From Devosia sp. (GTDB lineage Bacteria > Pseudomonadota > Alphaproteobacteria > Rhizobiales > Devosiaceae), in contig JAQGKH010000363.1 in the NCBI GenBank assembly GCA_028290225.1, positions 1 to 18,488 of the forward strand: a DNA stretch of 18,488 nt, read 5' to 3'. Positions 1 to 6,926 of the stretch are shown piece by piece. Under the pieces are notes generated by a model. That model had not been told where the DNA came from and ran no database searches. It saw only the letters and a program-made list of their open reading frames with translations. The translations under genes and the position numbers were made by a program. Within the stretch, counting starts at the first letter, position 1, and each line of letters starts with the position of its first letter.

Positions 1-29
1 GTTTGTCCCTCGAGAGTGACCGTGCTCAT
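1..29 (-). CDS. LivF-like ABC ATPase, N-terminal fragment (cut by window edge)
   Basis: Only the first nine codons are visible (MSTVTLEGQ). The ATG shares its A with the TGA stop of the upstream LivG-like gene (TGATG), so the two are translationally coupled, and a G-rich stretch lies just upstream on the minus strand. In HAAT-class importers the gene after the LivG ATPase is normally the second ATPase, LivF. That position is the main reason for the call, since the visible residues are too few to identify a family. Confidence 0.6.
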
Positions 30-793
30 CAATGGGATCCCCCCAGATAGGCTTCCTGCACGCGGGGGTTGCCCCGCACCTGGTCCGGCGTGCCATCGGC
101 GATGATCCGTCCCTGCGCCAGAACCGAGATCTTGTCGGCCAGGGAAAACACCACATGCATGTCGTGCTCGATGATCACCTTGGTCATGCCCCGCGCCTTG
201 ATTTTCTTGAGCAGCTCGATCGTCGTGTTGGTGTCGTGCCGGCTCATGCCCGCGGTGGGCTCGTCGAGCAGCAGCAGGCGGGGATGCTGGATCAGGCACA
301 TCGCCAGTTCCATGCGCCGTTTGTCGCCGCGGCTGAGGCTTCCCGCCGCCATCTCGCGCCGGCTATGCATCCCCACATCTTCCAGCATGTGCTCGGCCTC
401 TTCGCGAATACGCGTTTCGCCCGCGAGCGAGCGCAGCAGATTGAGCTTGAAGGCGCCATCGCGCTTGGCCAGCGCCGGGATCATTACATTGTGCAAAACG
501 CTCAGGTCGGCAAAGATCTCAGGCGTCTGGAACACTCGGGCAATGCCAAGTTGGTTGATCTGGTACGGCTTGCGCCCCGTCAGCACCGCGCCATCGAACA
601 CCACCTGGCCGCTGGACGGCGCGAGCTTGCCGATGATCACGTTGAGCAGGGTCGATTTGCCCGCGCCATTGGGCCCGATAATGGCATGGGTCTGGCCTTC
701 CTCAACCTGCAAGTCGATATCGGCCAGCGCATGTAGACCCCCGAAGCGCTTGTGAACATCGGCAACATGCAGGACGACATTAGGGGCTGTCAT
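29..793 (-). CDS. LivG-like ABC transporter ATP-binding protein (HAAT family)
   Basis: Cytoplasmic ATPase of a branched-chain-amino-acid-type importer, 254 aa. Visible motifs are Walker A GPNGAGKST (40-48), the Q-loop (Q89), a signature LSRGDKRR (153-160), Walker B LLLLDEP (173-179) and the switch histidine H210. The signature departs from the canonical LSGGQ but is a form common in LivG relatives. The ATG at 793 is preceded by AAGGAG seven bases upstream and lies 11 bp after the permease stop. The open frame continues upstream to about 1402, but that part overlaps the LivM-like gene and has no family resemblance. It works with the LivF-like ATPase and the two permeases. The substrate cannot be read from the sequence. 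Confidence 0.93.
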   Translation of the reverse strand: MTAPNVVLHVADVHKRFGGLHALADIDLQVEEGQTHAIIGPNGAGKSTLLNVIIGKLAPSSGQVVFDGAVLTGRKPYQINQLGIARVFQTPEIFADLSVLHNVMIPALAKRDGAFKLNLLRSLAGETRIREEAEHMLEDVGMHSRREMAAGSLSRGDKRRMELAMCLIQHPRLLLLDEPTAGMSRHDTNTTIELLKKIKARGMTKVIIEHDMHVVFSLADKISVLAQGRIIADGTPDQVRGNPRVQEAYLGGSH

Positions 794-804
794 TGTGGGG
801 CTCC

Positions 805-1953
805 TTACTCGGCCGGCTGCGGTTGGCGGACCGCCTGGCCTGGCACGGTGGGCGCGCGGCGCGAGCGGCTGAACAGTCCCGCAATCCGGCGCACCCCTTC
901 CATGATGCCGCCCGGCAGGAACACCACGATCAGCACGAAGACGAGGCCCAGCGTCAGGAACCAGCCCTCGCCAACAAATTTGCGGGTTACAGCGACAAAG
1001 GCGCTGTCCACGCCGTCGGGCAGGAAATCGAAGAAGCGGTGCAGCATACCTTCGTTGATAGCCGAGAAGATGTTCTCGAAATACTTGATGAGCCAAGCCC
1101 CGATCACCGGCCCCACCAGCGTGCCGGCACCGCCCAGAATGGTCATCAGCACCACTTCCCCCGAAGCGGTCCACTGCATGCGCTCGGCCCCCGCCAGCGG
1201 GTCGGTGACGGCCAGCAATGCCCCGGCCAGGCCCGCATACATGCCCGAGATCACGAAAGCCGCCAGGGTATAGGGCTTGGTGTTGAATCCCGTATAGTTC
1301 ATCCGGGTCTGGTTGGATTTGATGCCCTTGAGCATCATTCCGAACGGGGAGCCGGTGATGCGCTGCGCAATAAAGAAGGCCAGGATCAGAAACCCTGCGC
1401 AAAAATAAAACCCGGCAAACCCACCAAGCGACTGACCCAGCAGGGTGGGTATCGGTTGCCCTCCAGCGGCCTGGCCGATGGCGGCATCCAGATGGCGCGG
1501 ATCGCTGAGCGTCAACTGCAGCCCGGTCTCCCCATTGGTGATCGGCGTCAGCACGGAATAAGCCAGATTATAGCTCATCTGGGCAAAGGCGAGCGTCAGG
1601 ATGGAAAAGTAGATGCCGGAGCGACGCAGGCTGACATAGCCGATGGCGAGCGCGAAGGCTCCCGACACCACGATGGCGAACAACATGGCCGGGATGGCGT
1701 CGAGGCTCAGGAGCTTGAACGACCACACCGCCGCATAGGACCCGACCCCGAAAAACGCTGCATGTCCGAAGCTGAGATAGCCGGTCAAGCCAAACAGGAT
1801 GTTGAAGCCGACGGCAAAGATGCCAAATATCATGAAGCGCTGCAGCAGATCGGGATAGGCAGCGCCAAAGGGCTGCAGCCAAATGGGCATGGCGAGCACC
1901 GTCACGGTGAAGCCGAGGAACAGCAGCAGATCTTTGCGGGACATCACGCCCAT
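805..1953 (-). CDS. LivM-like ABC transporter permease
   Basis: Inner-membrane permease of the HAAT importer, 382 aa, with about ten hydrophobic segments. Family hallmarks are GLTGYLSFGHAAFFG (55-69) and the cytoplasmic coupling loop containing GGAGTLVGPVIGA (274-286). A basic, proline-rich tail follows the last membrane segment. The ATG at 1953 is preferred because GGAGG lies seven bases upstream. A second ATG at 1944 (Met4) is possible. The gene starts 1 bp after the stop of the LivH-like permease and is followed after 11 bp by the LivG-like ATPase, so it sits inside one operon. Confidence 0.93.
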   Translation of the reverse strand: MGVMSRKDLLLFLGFTVTVLAMPIWLQPFGAAYPDLLQRFMIFGIFAVGFNILFGLTGYLSFGHAAFFGVGSYAAVWSFKLLSLDAIPAMLFAIVVSGAFALAIGYVSLRRSGIYFSILTLAFAQMSYNLAYSVLTPITNGETGLQLTLSDPRHLDAAIGQAAGGQPIPTLLGQSLGGFAGFYFCAGFLILAFFIAQRITGSPFGMMLKGIKSNQTRMNYTGFNTKPYTLAAFVISGMYAGLAGALLAVTDPLAGAERMQWTASGEVVLMTILGGAGTLVGPVIGAWLIKYFENIFSAINEGMLHRFFDFLPDGVDSAFVAVTRKFVGEGWFLTLGLVFVLIVVFLPGGIMEGVRRIAGLFSRSRRAPTVPGQAVRQPQPAE

Positions 1954-1954
1954 C

Positions 1955-2986
1955 TCAAGCCTCCATCACGCCACGTCGGCCAAACAACCCACGCGGCAAC
2001 ACCAGCAGGATCACGACGGCCACGAGATAGATGATGATCTGGTCGATGCCAGGGATCAGCGCCTTGACCTGCGTCATGGAAGCGAAGGACTGCAGAATGC
2101 CGAGCAGGAAGCCGGCCGCCACGGCACCGGGGAGCGAGCCCATGCCACCCACCACCACGACCACAAAGCTCAGCACCAGAAAATCCATGCCGATATGGTA
2201 ATTGGGCGGCAGCAGCGGCGTGTACATTACGCCCGCCAGTCCCGCGACCACGGCCGCCAGCCCGAACATGATGGTGAAGCGCCGATCGATATTGATGCCG
2301 AGCAGCCCCACGGTTTCCCGATCCGCCATGCCCGCGCGCACCACCATGCCAAAGGTCGTGAACTGCAGAAAGGCGAACACCCCGCCGATGATCACGGCCG
2401 AGAACAGGAAATAGATCAGCCGCCAGATCGGATAGGTGATCACATTGGCCGGCATGCCCAGCCAGGCCCCGATATCGGCGGCGCCGCGCAGGTCGGTCGG
2501 CATCGGTTGCGGGATGGGATTGGGGCCGAAAAACGCCTTGATGAGTTCCTGCGCCACAATCGCAAGGCCGAAGGTCACGAGGATCTGCTCTGCATGCGGG
2601 CGCTTGTAGAAGTGCTTGATGATGCCGCGCTCCAGCGCAATGCCGATCAGCAGCATGATGGGAATGGTGATGATGATCGAGGCGGGCACGGAATAATTCA
2701 CCAGCACGGCGCCCCAATCGCCGAACCAGGCCTGCACCAGCGGCGCTCGCACCTCCAGTGGCGTGCCCCACGGCGATAACTGGCTGGGGTCGACGGTCAC
2801 CGTTTCCAGCGTCAGGAACTGCCGGAACAGCACGGCGCAAAATGCTCCCAGCATGAACAGCGCGCCATGGGCGAAATTGACCACCCCCAGCGTGCCGAAT
2901 ACCAGGGTCAGCCCCAACGCGATCAGCGCATAGGCGGCGCCCTTGTCGAGGCCGTTGAGAAACTGCAGGAAAATAACGTCAATCAT
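1955..2986 (-). CDS. LivH-like ABC transporter permease
   Basis: Inner-membrane permease, 343 aa, first of the permease pair. It carries GTLGVVNFAHGALFMLG (31-47), the RAGMADRETVGLLGI loop (217-231) and GGMGSLPGAVAAG (280-292), all typical of LivH. A polar stretch at about 58-92 makes the first periplasmic loop longer than in the shortest LivH proteins. I chose the ATG at 2986 (MIDVIFLQF) because the membrane protein begins there and GGAG lies about eight bases upstream. The open frame reaches 3088, but the extra 34 residues are coded by the intergenic palindromic segment and look non-native. It follows the binding-protein gene after a 129-bp gap. Confidence 0.92.
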   Translation of the reverse strand: MIDVIFLQFLNGLDKGAAYALIALGLTLVFGTLGVVNFAHGALFMLGAFCAVLFRQFLTLETVTVDPSQLSPWGTPLEVRAPLVQAWFGDWGAVLVNYSVPASIIITIPIMLLIGIALERGIIKHFYKRPHAEQILVTFGLAIVAQELIKAFFGPNPIPQPMPTDLRGAADIGAWLGMPANVITYPIWRLIYFLFSAVIIGGVFAFLQFTTFGMVVRAGMADRETVGLLGINIDRRFTIMFGLAAVVAGLAGVMYTPLLPPNYHIGMDFLVLSFVVVVVGGMGSLPGAVAAGFLLGILQSFASMTQVKALIPGIDQIIIYLVAVVILLVLPRGLFGRRGVMEA

Positions 2987-3019
2987 GGAGAACGCTCCGG
3001 TCGCACTCAAGACCAGTGG

Positions 3020-3048
3020 CCTCATGGTGAGCCTGCCAAACCACAAGG
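3020..3048. repeat. Degenerate palindrome in livK-livH gap (REP-like candidate)
   Basis: CCTCATGGT (3020-3028) and ACCACAAGG (3040-3048) form an imperfect inverted repeat with two mismatches and an 11-base loop. The CCTCATGGTGAG start resembles short palindromic repeats known from alphaproteobacterial intergenic regions. Only one copy is visible here, so repeat status is an inference. Confidence 0.3.
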
Positions 3049-3077
3049 CGTGGCTTGCCGGACATCGGAGGCAGGTT

Positions 3078-3104
3078 TCTCGCCCCACGCTGGGCGGGGC
3101 GAGA
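3078..3104 (-). terminator. Strong hairpin after the binding-protein gene (attenuator/processing stem)
   Basis: TCTCGCCCC (3078-3086) and GGGGCGAGA (3096-3104) are perfect 9-bp arms with a 9-base loop, 11 bp after the stop of the binding-protein gene on the minus strand. No T-run follows the stem in that direction. It is therefore better read as a partial attenuator or 3'-end stabiliser than as a full terminator. This fits the usual need for more binding protein than permease. Confidence 0.55.
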
Positions 3105-3115
3105 AGACTTTCACC

Positions 3116-4474
3116 TTAGGCACACATCGGCACGGGCTCGGCCGGCCCGAGATCGCCGCCGAACATGGCCGGATCATACGCCACGTCCTCGCGCGGGATT
3201 TCCTGGACGATGTTGAGCACGTCGAACTCGCTCGTGGGGCTTTCATTGCCTTGCACCACCAGCACGTTCTTGATGCACTGGTGATCTTCGGCGCGATACA
3301 GCGTCGGACCATTGCCCATGCCGTCGAACTCAAAGCCCTCCAGCGCCGCGATAACAGCCGGCGGATAAAAGGTGCCGGCGCGTTCCACCGCATCCGCATA
3401 TAGCAGCGCCTGCACATAGGCGGTGTGCGCGGCCTGCGAGGGCGGGGACCCGTATTTGGCGCCAAACGACTTGGTGAAAGCCTGCGTGCCGGCGTCCTGC
3501 AGGTTCCAGTGCCAGTTGGAGGTCCCGAAAATGCCCTTGACGCTTTCGCCGGCGCCCTTGGCCATCAGCTCGGAGATCAGCGGCGTGACGATCTGGAAGT
3601 CCTTGCCATTGGCCTGGCGGTCGCGCATCCCGAACTGCACCGCCTGAGTGAGCGAATTGACCATGTCGGTGCCGTAATGGTTGAGGATCAAGACATCCGC
3701 GCCCGAGTTCAGGATCGGCGTCAGATATTGCGAGAAGTCAGCGGCGCCGAGCGGTGTCCGAACCGCCTGCACCGTTTGCCAGCCCAGCGCTTCGGTGGCG
3801 TTCTTGATCGATTCTTCCTGCGTCCAGCCCCAGGTATAATCGGCGGTCAGATGATAGGCCCGCCGATCCGTGCCGTATTCCTGGGCCAGCACCGGGGCAA
3901 GGCCCACACCCGACTGATAGGCGTTGAAGAAGTGGCGGAACCCGTAGCGCCGCTTGTCCTTGCCCGTAGTGTCGTTGGAATGGGTGAGGCCCGCCATGAA
4001 GATGACGCCCATCTCCTGGCACAGGCCCTGCACGGCGATGGCTTCCGCCGAGGACGAACCGCCTGTCACCATAATGGCGCCGTCGCGCTCGATCATGCGC
4101 GTCGCGCCGGCCCGCGCCACATCGGCCTTGGTCTGGCTGTCCGAGGTCACGAAGGCGACCTTCTTGCCCAAAATGCCGTTGCCCTTGAGCGCCGACGGCT
4201 TCAGCATCGGCAACAGGCCGCCATCGCCCTCGCCATTGAGGTGCTGCACGGCGAGTTCATAAGCCTTCTGCTCGTCCGCGCCTTCTTCCGCGTAAGCGCC
4301 GGTCAGCGGCAGGTTGAGCCCGAAGGTGACGGTGTCGCCGGTCGGGTTATTGCAGAATTCCTGCGCCCAGGCGCCCCTGGTGAAGATGGCGGGCGCAACG
4401 CCCGTGGCGATGATGCCGGCAAGCCCGGTCTGCAGGACCCTGCGGCGGGATGGGCCACGCTTGAGAAGTGTCAT
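3116..4474 (-). CDS. LivK-like periplasmic substrate-binding protein with Tat-type signal
   Basis: Periplasmic ligand-binding protein (Peripla_BP_6 type), 452 aa, first gene of the HAAT importer operon. The N-terminus has SRRRVLQTG followed by a hydrophobic stretch and a probable AWA|Q cleavage site near residue 37, which fits Tat export. Likely ligand-pocket elements are TGGSSSAEAIA (137-147) and ADYTWGW (211-217). The protein has four cysteines: C41 just after the cleavage site, C152, C400, and C451 as the second-last residue. Two disulfides are possible. The ATG at 4474 follows GGAGG by six bases. At about 450 aa it is longer than LivK of enterics (about 370 aa). The ligand is unknown. The divergent ScfR-type regulator hints at a carboxylate or acyl compound rather than an amino acid, but that is inference. 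Confidence 0.9.
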   Translation of the reverse strand: MTLLKRGPSRRRVLQTGLAGIIATGVAPAIFTRGAWAQEFCNNPTGDTVTFGLNLPLTGAYAEEGADEQKAYELAVQHLNGEGDGGLLPMLKPSALKGNGILGKKVAFVTSDSQTKADVARAGATRMIERDGAIMVTGGSSSAEAIAVQGLCQEMGVIFMAGLTHSNDTTGKDKRRYGFRHFFNAYQSGVGLAPVLAQEYGTDRRAYHLTADYTWGWTQEESIKNATEALGWQTVQAVRTPLGAADFSQYLTPILNSGADVLILNHYGTDMVNSLTQAVQFGMRDRQANGKDFQIVTPLISELMAKGAGESVKGIFGTSNWHWNLQDAGTQAFTKSFGAKYGSPPSQAAHTAYVQALLYADAVERAGTFYPPAVIAALEGFEFDGMGNGPTLYRAEDHQCIKNVLVVQGNESPTSEFDVLNIVQEIPREDVAYDPAMFGGDLGPAEPVPMCA

Positions 4475-4562
4475 TGGTTTCCTCCTTTGGCGCGGGGCGA
4501 CTGATGCATGGCCAGCAGCTCACCGCAGCGTAAATACTTCCACTCCCCGAAAACGACAGCAA

Positions 4563-4570
4563 TAGTGCAT
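4563..4570 (+). promoter_or_regulatory. TAGTGCAT octamer in the divergent promoter region
   Basis: The octamer TAGTGCAT recurs at 6284-6291, just before the response-regulator gene. Both copies are intergenic within the same regulatory cassette. This is a candidate binding word only. Confidence 0.25.
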
Positions 4571-4575
4571 TGTTA

Positions 4576-4594
4576 TTACAGCCCTATTCTGTAA
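4576..4594. promoter_or_regulatory. Inverted repeat TTACAG-N7-CTGTAA, candidate operator
   Basis: TTACAG (4576-4581) and CTGTAA (4589-4594) are perfect 6-bp arms with a 7-base spacer. They lie in the AT-rich centre of the 178-bp gap between the divergent binding-protein and ScfR-type genes. A third copy, TTTACAG, occurs at 4632-4638, next to the regulator's ribosome-binding site. This placement suits an operator for the adjacent regulator acting on both promoters. No binding evidence is available. Confidence 0.45.
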
Positions 4595-4652
4595 ATTATT
4601 GATCTGTGTAGGGCCAAACGGCGTCAACACGTTTACAGGCGGGGGAAACGGC

Positions 4653-6275
4653 ATGCGCGCGCCCATCGGCTTTCGCATCAGCAGCCGGCGGAAACTGCTC
4701 AACATTTCCCAGGCCGCACTGGCCCGCAGCCTGGGGATTTCTCCGAGCTATCTGAACCTGATCGAGAACAACAAGCGCGACATTGGTGGCGCGCTGCTGA
4801 ATCGGGTCGCCAGCCAGCTGGGGATCGACATCGATGAACTGGCTGGCCGCACCGAACAAAAGCTGCTGCAGGAACTCGAGGAAGCTCAGGCCGATCCTCT
4901 GTTGGAATCGCTGCCGTTTCGGCACAATGAGCGGCGGGAACTCGTGGCGCAATACCCGGCCAGCGCTGCGGCCCTGGCTCGTTTGCATCGCGCCTACACC
5001 GCGGCACAATCGAACGCCGATACGTATGCGGATCGGCTGCGCTCTGATCCACTGCTGGGCGAGTTGCTGCATCAGATCTTGTCCGGCGTCACAGCCATCC
5101 GCTCCGGTGCCGAAATCCTCCAGGACGTGCCCGACCTCGCTGAAGCGGAGCGGCAACAATTCCTTGCCGCCGTCAGGCGGGAAGCGCGCGCCCTTTCGGA
5201 GGTGGCGCGCAATCTCATCGGCCAGTTCGAAACCGTCAGCCAAAGCCGGCGCAGCGGCTCGCCAGCCCGCGAAATCGACGATCTCATCATTGAGCAACAC
5301 AACCACTTTCCGCAGCTCGAGCAGGCCGCCGAGCAGCTGCGCCTGGAAATCGAGCAAGCCGGCCCGTTTGGCATCGCCACTTTGGCCAGCCTGCTGGCCA
5401 GCCGCTTCGGCATCAACATCCTTGTGGGCGGGCCATTGCCTGAGCCTGGTTTTCCCGGTCAATACAGCTTCAATGCCGCCGGTCGCCTGATGTGGTTTGC
5501 GGGCGCCTCCACCCAGGCAACGCGCCAGTTTCAGCTGGCCAGGCTTTACGGCGAACTGGCTGCCCCCGATGCCATCGCGCGCACCCTGGCGAGCGCCGTT
5601 CTTTCCACGCCAACAGCCCGGCGCCTGGCTGCCCGCGCGGCGGGCTCTTATCTTGCGGGCGCCATTGTGTTTCCCTACACCAGCTTCTTGCAGGCGGCGG
5701 AATCCTGCCGCTATGATTTTGATCAATTGCGCCAAGGCTTTCACGCCAGCTACGAGCAGGTGGCGCATCGCCTGGTGACGCTGCGCCGGCCAGGGCAGGA
5801 GGGGATCCCCTTTGGCTTTCTCCGCTCCGATCCAGCCGGGCGGCTCACCAAGCATTTCCCACTGCCTGGCCTGCTGCTGCCCAATAGCGGTCATGCCTGC
5901 CCGCTTTGGGCCATTTACAGCGCCTTTCGCGCACCCGATGCTTTGCAACGACAGGTGGTGCGCTTTTCCGACGGATCCCGTTACCTGTTTCTGGCGCGTA
6001 CGGTGCAGCGCCGGCCCGCTTCGTTTCGCGATCAGCCTGCCTTGTCCTCGGTGATGCTGGCCTGCGATGTGCTGCACGCTGACCGCACCATCTACGGGGC
6101 CGGTCTCGATCTTTCCGACACTTCGGCCGATATTCTCGTGGGTCCCACCTGCCGGCTATGCATCCGGCGCGACTGCGCCAGCCGGCAGGAAGAAGCGCTG
6201 ACACCGGCAGGGAGTGTCGGCCTGATCCCGGCCCCTTTGGTGCCGGCCCAGTTTGGCCTTGGCGATCCGGCGTGA
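4653..6275 (+). CDS. ScfR-type HTH regulator (short-chain fatty acyl regulator family)
   Basis: DNA-binding regulator, 540 aa. An XRE/Cro-type HTH occupies about residues 1-60 (ISQAALARSLGISPSYLNLIE). A long middle part follows, with an ImmA/IrrE-like region probably diverged from a metallopeptidase. The C-terminal ScfR domain contains GHACPLW (C416) and the cysteine cluster CRLCIRRDC (C500, C503, C508). Known family members such as RamB, MccR and PccR sense acyl-CoA-type signals and control acetate, propionate or glyoxylate-cycle genes. The ATG at 4653 has GGGGGA upstream; an ATG at 4599 is in frame but would add 18 unlikely residues. It heads a plus-strand cassette with a response regulator, small membrane protein and SLC5 kinase, and is divergent from the Liv-type importer. 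It probably controls one or both. Confidence 0.85.
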   Translation: MRAPIGFRISSRRKLLNISQAALARSLGISPSYLNLIENNKRDIGGALLNRVASQLGIDIDELAGRTEQKLLQELEEAQADPLLESLPFRHNERRELVAQYPASAAALARLHRAYTAAQSNADTYADRLRSDPLLGELLHQILSGVTAIRSGAEILQDVPDLAEAERQQFLAAVRREARALSEVARNLIGQFETVSQSRRSGSPAREIDDLIIEQHNHFPQLEQAAEQLRLEIEQAGPFGIATLASLLASRFGINILVGGPLPEPGFPGQYSFNAAGRLMWFAGASTQATRQFQLARLYGELAAPDAIARTLASAVLSTPTARRLAARAAGSYLAGAIVFPYTSFLQAAESCRYDFDQLRQGFHASYEQVAHRLVTLRRPGQEGIPFGFLRSDPAGRLTKHFPLPGLLLPNSGHACPLWAIYSAFRAPDALQRQVVRFSDGSRYLFLARTVQRRPASFRDQPALSSVMLACDVLHADRTIYGAGLDLSDTSADILVGPTCRLCIRRDCASRQEEALTPAGSVGLIPAPLVPAQFGLGDPA

Positions 6276-6283
6276 TTGCGCTT

Positions 6284-6295
6284 TAGTGCATGCAC
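6284..6295. promoter_or_regulatory. TAGTGCATGCAC: palindrome before the response-regulator gene
   Basis: GTGCATGCAC (6286-6295) is a perfect 10-bp palindrome in the 53-bp gap between the ScfR-type and response-regulator genes. It overlaps a second copy of TAGTGCAT, also found at 4563-4570. Either an internal regulatory site or chance. No promoter hexamers are convincing around it. Confidence 0.3.
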
Positions 6296-6328
6296 CGGCG
6301 GAGGGGAGACCGCGGGTAAGGGGGGACT

Positions 6329-6712
6329 TTGACAATCGACATTGTCATTGCCGAGGACGAACCGAGCATTCTCGAGTCGCTCGATTTCATCCTGCGGCGC
6401 GCCGGCTGGACCATCAGCGCCGTGACCGACGGTGACGCAGCCCTGGACGCCGTGCGGCGGCTGCGCCCGCGCATGCTGGTGCTCGACGTGATGCTGCCCA
6501 AGCGCAGTGGCTTTGAAGTGCTCAAGCACATCCGCGCCAATGCCGACACGCAAAGCCTGCCGGTGCTGATCCTCACGGCCAAGGGGCAGCAACAGGATCG
6601 CCGCATTGCCCAGGAGCTTGGGGCCAGTGATTTCGTCACCAAGCCCTATGCCAATGCCGATGTGGTCGGTGCGGTCCGACAACTACTGGGCGGCGGCGGT
6701 GGATCGGCCTAG
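6329..6712 (+). CDS. Single-domain (CheY-like) response regulator
   Basis: 127 aa, consisting of one receiver domain and no output domain. Acidic pocket residues are E9/D10 (AEDE), the phospho-acceptor is D53 in VLDVMLP, the switch threonine is T83 (LTAKG) and the conserved lysine is K105 (VTKPY). The start is TTG at 6329, supported by AAGGGGGGA a few bases upstream; no ATG start exists in the frame. It is most likely the partner of the SLC5 histidine kinase two genes downstream. Because it has no DNA-binding domain, it must act through a protein partner, and the neighbouring ScfR-type regulator is an obvious candidate. That link is inference. The last codons overlap the start proposed for the next gene by 14 bases. 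Confidence 0.9.
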   Translation: MTIDIVIAEDEPSILESLDFILRRAGWTISAVTDGDAALDAVRRLRPRMLVLDVMLPKRSGFEVLKHIRANADTQSLPVLILTAKGQQQDRRIAQELGASDFVTKPYANADVVGAVRQLLGGGGGSA

Positions 6713-6926
6713 GCTCATCGGCGCCATGCTGGTGCTGACCCTGCTTGGCGCCATGCTGATGCTGCCCCCGCTCGTCCATGTGTTCAACCAGAACATCACC
6801 CATTTCGGCGTCCCCCAGATCGTCTTTTATCTGTTTGCCGTTTGGCTCGCCCTCATCATCGGCACGGCGCTGCTGAACCGCGCCTTGCCGGGGGATGCGC
6901 CGGATGCGGGCAAGAGGGACCATTGA
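6699..6926 (+). CDS. Small two-helix membrane protein of the SLC5-kinase cassette
   Basis: 75 aa if started at GTG 6699, or 66 aa from ATG 6726. Two hydrophobic helices lie at about 6-24 and 39-59, separated by a short loop (HVFNQNITHFGVPQ), and the C-terminal tail is polar and charged. The GTG start gives a basic N-terminus (MDRPR) that fits positive-inside topology, and it overlaps the response-regulator gene. ATG 6726 has no evident ribosome-binding site. The stop overlaps the kinase start as TGATG, so the three genes are coupled. Separate small membrane proteins accompany some SSF-type transporters (DUF485 with ActP, DUF4212 proteins), but I do not recognise this one as belonging to either family. 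A small subunit of the SLC5 sensor is the simplest guess. Confidence 0.7.
   Translation: MDRPRLIGAMLVLTLLGAMLMLPPLVHVFNQNITHFGVPQIVFYLFAVWLALIIGTALLNRALPGDAPDAGKRDH

Noticed and set aside
794..1402. N-terminal extension of the LivG-like frame up to 1402
   Set aside because: Overlaps the LivM-like gene and has no ATPase similarity; the ATG at 793 has a good ribosome-binding site.
793..2034. Long plus-strand open frame (413 aa) opposite the LivM-like gene
   Set aside because: Antisense shadow of a high-GC gene; composition is His/Gln/Arg-rich with no domain, and the minus strand encodes an obvious permease.
2987..3088. 34-residue N-terminal extension of the LivH-like permease
   Set aside because: Coded by the palindromic spacer; the family domain and ribosome-binding site both point to ATG 2986.
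4596..6077. Minus-strand open frame of 493 aa opposite the ScfR-type gene
   Set aside because: The opposite strand encodes a well-supported regulator; this frame shows no recognisable domain and has low-complexity composition.
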